32,042 bases of DNA, from assembly GCA_015655015.1 (NCBI GenBank), contig JAATFV010000066.1:1-32042 (forward strand), written 5' to 3'. Below the pieces are notes generated by a model. It made no database searches, had not been told where the DNA came from, and saw only the letters and a list, made by a program, of their open reading frames with translations. This document shows, one piece after another, positions 8,283-18,300 of the stretch; positions within the stretch are counted from its first letter, which is position 1; every line of letters starts with the position of its first letter. This DNA is from Chitinophagales bacterium (lineage in GTDB: Bacteria; Bacteroidota; Bacteroidia; Chitinophagales; Chitinophagaceae). A program made the position numbers and the translations under genes.

Positions 8283-9583
8283 AGTTTTTTACCATTTTCC
8301 AGTATAGTAAGAATGCCTTCGTTCCGAATGATGATCATGCCATGCCGGTCGTCCGTAATGCCTTTTTCCAGCTTGTAAGTATATTCCGGCACATGGCCGT
8401 TCATCCGGGTGGGCAGATATAAAAATCCGACAGCGGGTTGTTTTTGCAGGTCTTCCCCCGCCTCGACAATATGCGAGGAAATAATGAACAGGCTGTTTTC
8501 ATTACCCGCGAAACCATCGGTGACGGCCACCGTAGCCTCGTGCGCATCCCTGACATTGGTGCCGCGGAACAATTCGTCAAAAACAATGAACAATGCTCTC
8601 CCCTGGTGCAGCTCAGCAGCGACCTTTTTTACCCGCAATACCTCGTTGTAAAAATGACTGGCGCCCATCCCCAGGTTATCCGGCAGGTTGATCGTGGTAT
8701 AGATACCATCCATCACGGAAAACTCCATGGACCTGGCCGCCACGGGAAAACCGATATGCGCAATATAGACTGCCGTGCTCACCGAACGCAAAAAGGTGGA
8801 TTTCCCTGCCATATTAGCCCCTGTTAAAAAAATAACATTTGTATGCGGGTCCATCATTATGGTATTGCCTACCGCCTCCTTTAACCCGGGATGATAAACC
8901 CCCTCCAGCTTTAAAAAGGGTGTCCCTTTGTCCAGGGCCCTGGGAAAAATGAATTTCCGTTCTGTCGCCAGCCGCGCTATCGACAGGTATACATCCAGTC
9001 CATATATAAACCCCAGCAATTCCCTGATCTTTCGATATTCGCGTTGCCTGAACAGCGCATCATAGGCGGCCACGGCCGTATACGGGATCTTTGCCTTCCC
9101 CTTTTCCCGTAACACCGGCTCCAAAGCAGGATCAGCCAGCAGCCGGGTGATATGGTCCCTGTCTTTGTCGTAAGCGGTCAGCTCCTTTAGCTCTTTTTTC
9201 TCTATGAACTGCCGGATCCGCTGTACCAGCTCAATGACAGCCGTCACACCCGCCAGGATCTCTTTTTCCCCCAGTACACCGCGCTGTGACGCATTTTTTA
9301 TTTCTTCTTCCGCATGGACCAGGTATTTCTCCGCCACATCGAATAGCGTCACTTCAAACGGGAAGTCCAGGCCCAGCGCTGCAAAATGTTCGATGATATT
9401 ACTTCTCCTGTTGATCTCCTCTTTGTCTGACAAGGGAGTCCGGAACAGCTCTTTCAGGATAAGCTCCCCTCCATTGGTATGGGTCTGGTTATACAGATCA
9501 TAGATGCTGCTGCCATTGCGCCCGCCAAATATCCCAAGGTCGGTCATGGTCTGTTCGTCCGTAACGATAAGTTGTTTGCTCAT
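8279..9583 (-). CDS. MutS-core ATPase paralogue 1 (no mismatch-recognition domain)
   Basis: 434 residues with the same build as the downstream gene. The core region begins SSIYDLYNQTHTNGGELILK and continues RTPLSDKEEINRRSNIIEHF. Walker A is GANMAGKST (255-263), Walker B is FIVFDELFRGTN, and the switch is SSHI. Mismatch-binding and connector domains are missing. Both paralogues carry DEL(F)-GTN where canonical MutS has DEIGRGTS, so they form their own branch. The start codon directly abuts the stop of the GldFG-like gene with no spacer, and the end overlaps the next paralogue by four bases, so all three are almost certainly one transcript. The reason for co-expression with a membrane transporter is not known. 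Confidence 0.85.
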   Translation of the reverse strand: MSKQLIVTDEQTMTDLGIFGGRNGSSIYDLYNQTHTNGGELILKELFRTPLSDKEEINRRSNIIEHFAALGLDFPFEVTLFDVAEKYLVHAEEEIKNASQRGVLGEKEILAGVTAVIELVQRIRQFIEKKELKELTAYDKDRDHITRLLADPALEPVLREKGKAKIPYTAVAAYDALFRQREYRKIRELLGFIYGLDVYLSIARLATERKFIFPRALDKGTPFLKLEGVYHPGLKEAVGNTIMMDPHTNVIFLTGANMAGKSTFLRSVSTAVYIAHIGFPVAARSMEFSVMDGIYTTINLPDNLGMGASHFYNEVLRVKKVAAELHQGRALFIVFDELFRGTNVRDAHEATVAVTDGFAGNENSLFIISSHIVEAGEDLQKQPAVGFLYLPTRMNGHVPEYTYKLEKGITDDRHGMIIIRNEGILTILENGKKL

Positions 9584-11917
9584 TTATTTTCCTTTACGCC
9601 TGATCAATAATACGATTCCCAGGATCAGCACCAGCGCGGGCAGTATCCACACATATACGATCGCCAGCAGCTCCGCGGTCGCCGGGGTGATCAGTAATTT
9701 GTTGTCCTTCGGCTTGCGCCCGGAAGTAAAAACAGGAAATTTATTGTGGTCCAGCCAGCTGTACATGTCCAGGCCCAGCGGCTCGCCGCCGCTGCGGGAG
9801 CTGCTCATAAAATCCGCGTCCCCGCATACGATGATCCGCTGCTGCCGGTGATCGATCTCCCTTGTCAGCTCAAGGGCGGTGGGAAAAGATCCCCTGATAT
9901 CCCCTGCCTGCGGGTTGTATACTATCTCCGCAGAATCCGTGACGAAAACACCCTGTTTCAGCCAGGTCCGTTCCCCTACGGTCATCAGCAATGGTCTGAC
10001 GGTAAAACCGCCGTTGGAATCATAAGAGAGGGCAGCTACCCCCGGCATCAGCTGTTTGAGGCTGTCGTCGGGGTTCCTTTCACTGGCCGGCCCTTTCATT
10101 CTTAATAAGGTGGGGTCTTCCGCCAGGTCCGCAACAGCCATTGTCGCATAGGTCCTTACCATCTGGGGCATCTCGTTTTTGGTGGGCTCGACCAGGGTAC
10201 CGGGTAATAGCTGTACGCCGATCTGCTGTAACAGCGGATTCAGCATCTGCTGTTTGCCGGGCTCTCCCAGTATGAACATATTGCCGCCACGGCTGATATA
10301 CTCTTTCAGCTTACCGGCGGCTGTTTCACTGAGCTGGGTTTTGGGGTCCGCCAGCACCAGCCCCCCGGCATCTGCCGGGATATCCTGCGTATTCAGGGAA
10401 AGCGTATCCGCATCGAACCCTACATTGATCAGCGACCAGCGATTGCTCTTGTCGATGGAGCTGTACCGGTATTCCCGCTCCCCGCTTTTATAAATATTGC
10501 GTTCCAGGTCCCCCGTCACGAAATAAAACTTAGGCAGGGTGTCCTGCAGCAGGCGCTTGAAAGCTGCCGCGATCTGCATGTCTTCCGGCCAGAAAGTATT
10601 GTCATCAAAGGTCCGCAGGAACGTGGTCCTTCCCTTGTATTTCAATTGCATTACCAGCCTGTAATTCTCCGGCTCCAGGTCAATCGTCTTATGTATCTGC
10701 CGGGGAGGCTCGAACAGGGAGATCTTTACATCGCTGGCATCCGCCAGCCGCTCCGCTATCTGCTGCAGGTTCTTATGCGGATAGGCCCTGAAATAATTGG
10801 AATCGCCTTTTTTGACGTCATAATAATAGACATAATTAAATTTCATGTCCGGCTTGAATCGTACATATCGCTCCCAGAGGGAAGATAAATAAGCATTCCG
10901 GCTCTCGGGCAGTCCCCTGTACATACCCTGGCCCAGCAAATTGGTGTACATCGTGATCTCCAGCTGATCATCCCCCATCTGTCTGACAATATTCTGTATC
11001 GTCGGATGCAGCGTATTGACCTTGCGTGCTGTAGTATCCCAATAACCCGTGAGTTTCGGACGTGCGCTGATATACCCGATGGCCAGCGCAGAGACGAATA
11101 TCCCCAGGTACCGGGCTGCTTTCACAAACCAGGGGGTGGATTCCCTGCCGCCCCGCAGCTTGAGCAGGGTAAAGCCTAAAAAGATATAAATGATGACCAG
11201 GAAATACAATACATCTTTGGTCGTGATCAGCCCCCTCAGCATTTTGCTGGTGCGCCCCGACAGGGAGAGAAAATAAGTAAGGTCCCGCACAAAATCAACC
11301 TTCTGCCAGAGTGTACCGATCTGCGTCAGGGCAAAAATGATGATAAAACTGCCGATGGCCGAGACGATCTGGTAATTGGTGAGACTGGACATGAACATCC
11401 CGATAGCCGTATAGGTGCATACCAGCAGGTAAAATCCCAGCACGGCCGATAAGAGCAACCCGTAATCCACCGACTGGATATTAAAGGCGGCCGTCACCAT
11501 AAAGATGCCCAGGATGAGGACCAGCAGCATATTATACAGCATGATGGCCAGGTATTTCCCCATCACGATATGCCGTATCTTGACAGGGGAAGAGTATAAC
11601 AGCCGGATGGTGCCACTGTTGACCTCCCGGCTGATCAGCCCCATCGTAAGCAGGGGCACGAACAGATACAGATTTTGCAGGACATTGCCGAAGATGCCAT
11701 TGGGCGAGAGAAAAATAATGGACGTGATGGGTGTCCCGAAATCATGCCACCTGGGATTGTTATTCAGCGAGAGGTCCTGCCATTTGGCATAAGGGATCAG
11801 CGCATGGGTATAATAAATAGCGCATTGCACCAGGAATGCGATGGCCAGGAACCAGGCCACCGGGGAAAAGAACAGGTTGCGTAACTCAGCTTTCGCAATT
11901 TTAAATATTATGTTCAC
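9584..11917 (-). CDS. fused GldF-GldG-like ABC transporter permease/auxiliary protein
   Basis: 777 residues from a GTG start (reads MNIIFKIAKAELRNLFFSPV). Residues 1-250 are an ABC-2 permease of GldF type with about six membrane helices (for example YNMLLVLILGIFMVTAAFNI and YGLLLSAVLGFYLLVCTYTA). After a further helix (YLGIFVSALAIGYISA), a large extracytoplasmic part of about 430 residues matches the GldG/ABC auxiliary region, including GGLVLADPKTQLSETAAGKL and RGGNMFILGEPGKQ. A C-terminal helix (VYVWILPALVLILGIVLLIR) ends in RRKGK. In gliding Flavobacteria GldF and GldG are separate; here they are fused. The gene lies 8 bases after the ATPase gene. In this lineage such transporters are not proof of gliding; the substrate is unknown. 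Confidence 0.85.
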   Translation of the reverse strand: MNIIFKIAKAELRNLFFSPVAWFLAIAFLVQCAIYYTHALIPYAKWQDLSLNNNPRWHDFGTPITSIIFLSPNGIFGNVLQNLYLFVPLLTMGLISREVNSGTIRLLYSSPVKIRHIVMGKYLAIMLYNMLLVLILGIFMVTAAFNIQSVDYGLLLSAVLGFYLLVCTYTAIGMFMSSLTNYQIVSAIGSFIIIFALTQIGTLWQKVDFVRDLTYFLSLSGRTSKMLRGLITTKDVLYFLVIIYIFLGFTLLKLRGGRESTPWFVKAARYLGIFVSALAIGYISARPKLTGYWDTTARKVNTLHPTIQNIVRQMGDDQLEITMYTNLLGQGMYRGLPESRNAYLSSLWERYVRFKPDMKFNYVYYYDVKKGDSNYFRAYPHKNLQQIAERLADASDVKISLFEPPRQIHKTIDLEPENYRLVMQLKYKGRTTFLRTFDDNTFWPEDMQIAAAFKRLLQDTLPKFYFVTGDLERNIYKSGEREYRYSSIDKSNRWSLINVGFDADTLSLNTQDIPADAGGLVLADPKTQLSETAAGKLKEYISRGGNMFILGEPGKQQMLNPLLQQIGVQLLPGTLVEPTKNEMPQMVRTYATMAVADLAEDPTLLRMKGPASERNPDDSLKQLMPGVAALSYDSNGGFTVRPLLMTVGERTWLKQGVFVTDSAEIVYNPQAGDIRGSFPTALELTREIDHRQQRIIVCGDADFMSSSRSGGEPLGLDMYSWLDHNKFPVFTSGRKPKDNKLLITPATAELLAIVYVWILPALVLILGIVLLIRRKGK

Positions 11918-11925
11918 GTAGGGAT

Positions 11926-12855
11926 CTATTGAATGGTTTGAGTAGAAATTTGTTTGAATGTATCATCCAGCAGGCTCTTGTCAAAACCGATCTCCCGGAG
12001 ACGCCAGGCGTGCCGCAGGGCAGCTTCCGCCAACCTTTCCGTTATTTCCTGGTTGCCGTCAAAATAGATACGCACCTGCTTTTCAGTAAGGAATTCCACC
12101 CTGGTGACCCCCTTTATTTTCAATAGCTCCGCTTCCGGCGCCGGGATCTCCGTCCGCATCAGGATGCTGTGCGGCTGGATATAATTATTAAAGGCATCCA
12201 TCGTATCCGAGAATACAATACGCCCGCCCTCGATCATGATGATCTCTTTGCACAACAGCTGGATCTCCGACAGGATATGCGAGGATAACAGCACGGCATG
12301 GTCCAGGGCAATTTCTTTGATCAGCTTCCTGGCCTCGATGAGCTGGTTCGGGTCCAGCCCATTGGTGGGCTCATCAAATACCACCAGCCGGGGTTTGTGG
12401 ATGATGGCCTGTGCAATACCTACCCGCTGACGATACCCCCCGGAGAGATTGCCTATCAGCCGGCTGCTGATATGGGAAAGGTTACAGCGCTCCTTCACCT
12501 CTTCCAGGGCCCCCTTTATTTTATTTTTCTCCATAAAACGAAGCTCGGCGCAATAGATGAGGTATTCATCAACGGTGAAATCCATGTACAGGGGCGGGTT
12601 CTGCGGTAGAAAACCAATTTCTTTTTTTGCCGCCTCCGGTTGCTTTCTCATGTCGATGCCATTGACAAATACTTTCCCCGCTGTCTGGTTGAGTGATCCG
12701 CAGATGATATTCATGGTAGTGGATTTGCCGGCGCCGTTGGTGCCCAGCAGGCCTACGATACCCTGTTCGGCTATCTCCAGGTTGATCTCACGTATGGCCC
12801 AGGAGGTATTGCTGTACCGGTGTGATAGTCCCTCGGTTTTTAAGATAATGCTCAT
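11926..12855 (-). CDS. GldA-like ABC transporter ATP-binding protein
   Basis: 309 residues. The full ABC ATPase set is present: Walker A GTNGAGKST (38-46), Q-loop in FLPQNPPLY, signature LSGGYRQR (137-144), Walker B LVVFDEP (157-163) and the H-loop in LLSSHILSE. The C-terminal 80 residues form the short regulatory tail typical of ABC-2 exporters (VTRVEFLTEKQVRIYFDGNQ). It pairs with the permease 8 bases downstream, and together they should form an ATP-driven complex of the GldA-GldFG class. The start lies 44 bases after the stop of the preceding lipoprotein gene, and I see no promoter in that gap. General ABC-2 drug or polysaccharide exporters share these motifs; the GldG-like partner decides the naming. 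Confidence 0.88.
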   Translation of the reverse strand: MSIILKTEGLSHRYSNTSWAIREINLEIAEQGIVGLLGTNGAGKSTTMNIICGSLNQTAGKVFVNGIDMRKQPEAAKKEIGFLPQNPPLYMDFTVDEYLIYCAELRFMEKNKIKGALEEVKERCNLSHISSRLIGNLSGGYRQRVGIAQAIIHKPRLVVFDEPTNGLDPNQLIEARKLIKEIALDHAVLLSSHILSEIQLLCKEIIMIEGGRIVFSDTMDAFNNYIQPHSILMRTEIPAPEAELLKIKGVTRVEFLTEKQVRIYFDGNQEITERLAEAALRHAWRLREIGFDKSLLDDTFKQISTQTIQ

Positions 12856-12899
12856 AGTTATTTTAAATGATTGCTTTCGTTGATCCGGCCTGGTATTTT

Positions 12900-13775
12900 T
12901 TAATAAGGCATTTTAAATTGCAGGGTGGTCAGCGCCTTGATGAGCAGGTTATATTTCTCCAGGACCAGTGGATACGCGCTGTATTCAGCATTGAATTCAT
13001 CCGCCGACATGACCAGCACCTGGCTCAGGTAATTCGACAGGTCCGTCCCCTTATCCTCCGTTGAATAATAATCGGGATATTCCGTCCCATCCACCAGCAG
13101 CCCGTAGGTCCCCTTGGGGGCATAGGCGATATAACCCGTTATAGTGCCGTCTCCATAAGCATATTTGCCGTAATAGGCGGCGCTGACTGCATAGAAATCC
13201 GCCAGTAAATCGCTGTGCTGGTTCAACGGGGGCAGCAGTATACTCTTAAAAATATCCCGTTTATAGGTCTTCAATGTATCCGCGGACATCGTATCCAGCT
13301 GGGATACTCTTCCGATTGCCAGGGTCTGCAAACCCTGGTAGACATTTACATTGATCATCTGATGGCCCAGGTAGGCCGGCGTAAAGGTATACAGGGAGTC
13401 GGCCAGCAGGAAGCAAAAGGGACGCAGACTGCCGCCCAGGGACGGATAGATCTGGTTCTGTATGAAATTCACCCCGGCAAGGACGGCATTACCGTCTTGC
13501 AGATAACGCGCCGTGATCAGGGAGTCATAGGTGGTGATATGATAACCGATCTTCAGCGTGGTCATCGGGTTGAAACTCACCGTGTCGCTGTACAATACCG
13601 GGATGCCCGTCTGCTGATAAAATAAAAAGATGGCATGGTCTGCTGCGCTGGAAGGATTATCCATTCTTGCATAGGGGTCCGGGGTATCTGCCGTTGCCGC
13701 AGGTTGTGCTTCTTTTTTACAGGCGCTGCAGCAGAGGAAGCCCGATAAAAGCAATAGTCCGATGTATTTAGACAT
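12900..13775 (-). CDS. SusD-linked lipoprotein, apparently degenerate zinc peptidase (Mx1-like)
   Basis: 291 residues from the ATG at 13775, which opens a lipoprotein signal peptide (MSKYIGLLLLSGFLCCSACK, lipidated Cys probably C19). A 40-residue upstream extension is Arg/Pro/Ser-rich and overlaps the SusD gene, so I rejected it. The layout recalls the putative zinc-binding metallopeptidases that follow SusD genes (Peptidase_Mx1): FYQQTGIPVLYSD, then a helix, then FYAVSAAYYGK and TGYIAYAP. Where the family has an HExxH motif (HHEFAHILNQ), this protein appears to read DIFKSILLPPLN, and the later acidic DFAE motif appears as TDLSN. All zinc ligands therefore seem lost. If the homology is right, it is a non-catalytic surface protein, perhaps binding the SusCD substrate. 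The gene begins 22 bases after SusD. Confidence 0.6.
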   Translation of the reverse strand: MSKYIGLLLLSGFLCCSACKKEAQPAATADTPDPYARMDNPSSAADHAIFLFYQQTGIPVLYSDTVSFNPMTTLKIGYHITTYDSLITARYLQDGNAVLAGVNFIQNQIYPSLGGSLRPFCFLLADSLYTFTPAYLGHQMINVNVYQGLQTLAIGRVSQLDTMSADTLKTYKRDIFKSILLPPLNQHSDLLADFYAVSAAYYGKYAYGDGTITGYIAYAPKGTYGLLVDGTEYPDYYSTEDKGTDLSNYLSQVLVMSADEFNAEYSAYPLVLEKYNLLIKALTTLQFKMPY

Positions 13776-13797
13776 ATCGTCTGGTTTAATAGATGAT

Positions 13798-15312
13798 TTA
13801 GAATGTTCTGTCCTGTCTGGCCGGGTTCTGTACCAGCACGCCCTGGTTGAAGGTGATGGCCTCCAGCGGAATGGGGATGAGGTAATCAGGATCACCCGGC
13901 AGCAGGGTCAGGGTAGCCTGCACATAGGGCGTTCCTGTATAAGGAGCCTGAGACCAGGTGTGAACGATGGTTTTGGTAAAAGGAAATTGGGTATTGACGG
14001 CATACCTTTTCAGATCGAACCACCGGTGGCCTTCAAAGCAGAGCTCCCTTCTCCGTTCATTCCGGATAAAGCTCATCAGCGTGTCCCCGCTGAGATGAAT
14101 GGGGGCGTAATCCGCCGGCTTGAACCTTGCCTTTGCCAGGGTATTGATGGCGTCATTGGCATCCGCACTATTACCCAGCATGGCGGAGGCCTCCGCCTTA
14201 TTCAGATAAGCTTCCGCATTCCGGAGGAAATAATTATCCGAAAACAGCTCGGTGGGCAGCACATTATAGGTAGTGGATTGATACATCTTGGCATACCGTA
14301 TCTTCCCCAGCTGATCCGTTTCGAAAAAAGCCGTCCGTCGCAGGTCCGTAGGCTGGTATAGGTTCACCAGGTCCGGACTGGCCTGGAAAGCCATGGCATA
14401 GTTCTCCGCGGTCAGATAGATCATGGCATTACCGCCCTGCGTGAAAATGGCTTCCGGCGAGCCGGAAGAAAAAAAGCTGCTATGCGGCTGGTAACCATTC
14501 AGGTCATACAACAATGGCTTTCTGCTGATGACCTTGCCCGCGGCTGTAACAGCATTCTGCCAGTCCTGCATATAGAGATACACCCGGCTTTGCAGCAGGT
14601 TGACAGCGTTGATGTCCGCATGATACAGGGAAATATGGGCCGCAGTGTCCAGGCAGGTCTCCGCCACCGAGAGATCCGAAATGATCTGGCGATAGACACT
14701 GTCCACCGTACTGCGGGTAAAGAAATTATCCTGCACGAACTCCGTGGTTTTCAAGGGTACGCCGGGGTCAGTGGCGGCAGTGGCCTTATTATAGGCCGGC
14801 GCATATACATTGACCAGGTAGAAATAATAAAAAGCACGCAGGAACAACGCCTCCCCCCTGATCCTTTTCAGCTCTCCGGGATTATCCGTCAGGGTCAGCG
14901 CCTGGGCCGCAATGATGCTGGCAGCATTGATATTCACATAAGTCTTTGCCCAGGTATCATCACTGGTGGCGGCATAGGTGCTGGAGACAAAAGGATTGGA
15001 CTGCCAGGTATAAAAGCCGAATAAGGTGCTCCTGTCATCCGGGTAGATAGGCGATTTTACAAACTCCGAAATATCATCATCCATACAGTTCAGCCAGGGA
15101 AAATACATGGCCTTGGGCTGCTCCATGTAGGTGCTGTAGGGGGCTGTTATGAAATGCGGCATATAACCATCCCCGTTAATGGTCTCTTCCAGCCTTTCCG
15201 CTGTATTGGCATAGGCGAGATTCTGCGACTGCTCATCCAGGAATTTTTTGCATCCGCCGCTGATCAGCATTACAAGGATGGGCAGGATATAAATACGGTT
15301 AAATTGTCTCAT
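13798..15312 (-). CDS. SusD/RagB family nutrient-binding outer-membrane lipoprotein
   Basis: 504 residues. A lipoprotein signal ends in VMLISGGC (C21), followed by KKFLDEQSQN, the usual SusD opening. Family hallmarks are present: the TPR helix RGEALFLRAFYYFYLVNVYA and the C-terminal signature RNERRRELCFEGHRWFDLKR. SusD proteins sit on the cell surface and form the lid over the SusC channel, delivering glycans or peptides. The gene is 11 bases downstream of the SusC gene, so the pair is co-transcribed. No carbohydrate-active enzyme is seen nearby, so a polysaccharide substrate cannot be assumed; the downstream Mx1-like protein weakly suggests a proteinaceous substrate. Confidence 0.93.
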   Translation of the reverse strand: MRQFNRIYILPILVMLISGGCKKFLDEQSQNLAYANTAERLEETINGDGYMPHFITAPYSTYMEQPKAMYFPWLNCMDDDISEFVKSPIYPDDRSTLFGFYTWQSNPFVSSTYAATSDDTWAKTYVNINAASIIAAQALTLTDNPGELKRIRGEALFLRAFYYFYLVNVYAPAYNKATAATDPGVPLKTTEFVQDNFFTRSTVDSVYRQIISDLSVAETCLDTAAHISLYHADINAVNLLQSRVYLYMQDWQNAVTAAGKVISRKPLLYDLNGYQPHSSFFSSGSPEAIFTQGGNAMIYLTAENYAMAFQASPDLVNLYQPTDLRRTAFFETDQLGKIRYAKMYQSTTYNVLPTELFSDNYFLRNAEAYLNKAEASAMLGNSADANDAINTLAKARFKPADYAPIHLSGDTLMSFIRNERRRELCFEGHRWFDLKRYAVNTQFPFTKTIVHTWSQAPYTGTPYVQATLTLLPGDPDYLIPIPLEAITFNQGVLVQNPARQDRTF

Positions 15313-15323
15313 GGTGCTGCTGT

Positions 15324-18300
15324 TTAAAAGGTAACATCGATGTTGAAGGAATAGGAAGGACGGGCGGAAAGCTGCATGGTATCCCCGAACCCGGCCTGCT
15401 CGGGGTCCTGCCCCTGCAATTTCCGGCTGGCGAATGTATAGAGATTGAGCCCCGACAGCATAATGTACGCCGACTTACACCCTATCTTTTTTACTACAGC
15501 ATCATCGAGTGTATAGCGGAAATTCACGGTTTTGATCTTTACAAAATTCCCGCTGGCCACCCTGATGTCGGAATTATCAAACATCTGCCACATATTATTG
15601 GCATATTGCCAGGGCTGTCCTGTAGAAGGATGGGTAATGCTCCTGGAGTAATCATCACCGGAAAGAAGACCCGGAATATTGGTAAAGGCCTCATCACCCG
15701 GCTTACGCCACCTGTTCAGGAAGGCCTTGTTGACATTCTGTTCCGGCAGGGGTGCCGCCGTACCAAATAAAATGGCCGTACTGTTAGCCCCCGTATACAA
15801 TTTCAGCATGCGCACCCTGGAGCCGAAACTATAGGCCAGGTTGAACCCCAGCGCAAAATTCCGGTAGCTGAAATTATTGCTGATACCCCCTTGCAGCGTG
15901 GGTATCCTGTTACCCGAAGGAGCCATCACCGTCTGGTAAACCTGGTCGATGTTTTCCTTGGCGTAAGTCGCGGCATCCGTCGTACCGTCATGTTTAAAAG
16001 TCGGGTAGCCCTTGTTATGGTCCAGGGCATTGAACTGGTAAGAATAAAAAGTATTCACCGCCTTGTTATTGATGATCTGGCTGCCGTTCAGGTAATTGGT
16101 AAAGGTATTGGCATTGGAGACCCCTACGGACTGGTTCAGGCCGTTGTTATTGATGGCCTTTGCCAGCAGCTTATTGACCACCTGGCCCAGCTGCGGGTCT
16201 ATTTTCCAGACAAAACCTTTTTTACGCCCCGAAGCCCCCACATTATTCACCGGGGTAAAATTGAATCCCACTTCCACGCCCTGGTTCAGGATAGTGCCTG
16301 AATTCACCACATAGGATGTCCGGCCATTTACATCGCTGACTACCTTATTCAAAAAGGCATTCTTCGTCTCCTTATGGAAATAGGTCAATGTACCGTTGAT
16401 CTTATTGTGCAGCAGGGAAAAATCTATGGAAGTATTGATCTCGCTGTTCTTTTCCCATTGTAAATTGGGATTGGGATAATAGGCGATATTGGAATAATAT
16501 TCATTGGTGATAGGGTCAAGGGAACCTTGTTTGATGATCAGGTCCGGGGTCTCATTCTCCAGCATGTTCCCCTGGTAACCATAAGACATTCGCAGCGCCA
16601 GCATATTCACCTTGTCGGAATGTTTAAAGAGATCTTCCGCCATATCCCAACGGCCCGAGACGGACCAGGTCGGCAGGAATTTTTCCTGGCTGCTGGCGCC
16701 GAACTTATTGGAGAAATCCGTCCTTGTATTGAAGTTCAGAATATACTTGTTATTAAAAGTGTAACTGGCCGAGAAATAACCCGATACCAGGTTGGTGATC
16801 TGGTCCTGCACCTGGTCGATATTGGTCTCCAGTTCCCATGCCGCATAGGCGGGGTATTTCTGGGGATCCACCGGCGCAAAAGTCTCGCCCCTGTCCGGTA
16901 AGTAACCCCTTCTAACCTGTTTGAGCCCCTTATAAGCATTCGAGGAAGCTTCCGTACCCAGGATCACATCCACCCTGTCCTTTCCGGACGCCCCTACAGG
17001 CCTTGCATAGTTCAGCTGTCCGCGAACCAGCCAGGAGCTGTTGCGTATGGTATTGGATTGCAATTCCCCGCCATAGGGCATGAGCGTTTGTGCCGGGGGC
17101 GGCTGTACGCCGTATTCACTTCTGCGCTGGCCGGCAGCGTAAAGGGTATTCTCACCATAGGTGATCTCTTCATCAGTATTGTTATTGGAATAGGAAAAAA
17201 GGGCGGTCCCGCTGAGATCCCTTGTCAGCTTATAATTCAGGTTCGTCGTCAGGTTGAGGCCGGATATATTGGTAATATCCGTGGAATTGCGCATTTCGTT
17301 CAGGATATTAAAATTATAAAAGGCATATGCAGGCGCGCTGTAACTCTGGTAGTAACTTAAAGAGCCGTCTTTATTTAAAGCCGGAATGGCCCGGCTGGTA
17401 TTATAGGCATAGTTCAGCGCATTGACGGAGGCCGCTACATAGTTCCTTTTTTCGATATTGTTGCGCAGCTCGAATTCCCAGCTGAGCTTTTTGCTGACAT
17501 TGGAATTGAGCTTTACAAAAGCGCTATACTGGTTGACCCCTTCCCCCCGCACTGTGCCCATCTGGGTAGCTTCACCCAGGGAAGCAAAATAGCTTAGTCT
17601 GTCGCTGCCCCCGGAAATGCTCAGGTTATTCTGGGTGGAGACAGCATTCTGCGTGATCAGGGAGAACCAGTCTGTATTGTTTGTTTCCAGCTGATGCACC
17701 TCCTGCTGGAACTGGGTATAATTGACCTTACCCGAATACAGGTCATTCAAGGCCCCTTCATACCCCACCCAGTTGATATTGGTGGGATAGGTGAGCCCGC
17801 TGTTGAGGATGTCCCTGGAATAGTCGATGCGTTGCCGGGAGTTCATGACATTGATATTATGATCCGTATAACGGGGACGCTGGGTTAGAATGGTGGAATT
17901 GTTGAAGTCCAGTACAGGGGCGCCGGCATGTCCTTTTTTTGTCGTGATGACAATGACGCCATTGGCCGCCCGCACACCATAGAGGGCCGTGGCGGATGCA
18001 TCTTTTAAAATGTCTATCTGCTCGATGTTATAAGGCTGCAGCCCGGAAATGGCATTGCCCAGCCGGTTGACAAAGTCGAGATCGTTGATGGTAGAAGGGT
18101 CGATGCCCACCGGGTCGTTCACTACCACACCATCCACTACCCACACCGGTTCACGGCTGGCAAGGATGGTGGAAGTACCCCGGATGCGTATCCTGGGAGA
18201 CGCGCCTACTTCCCCTGAATTGTTCATGACAAACAGCCCCGGCACTCTGCCTTCAAGGGCCTGGTCGATGGAGAACATGCCCGGGACAAGGACATCCGCA

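Noticed and set aside
13776..13895. 40-residue N-terminal extension of the Mx1-like lipoprotein
   Set aside because: It is Arg/Pro/Ser-rich, overlaps the SusD gene, and would place the lipoprotein signal peptide internally.
14482..15024. 180-codon plus-strand frame inside the SusD gene
   Set aside because: Antisense shadow; its sequence shows no domain, and SusD signatures are clear on the other strand.
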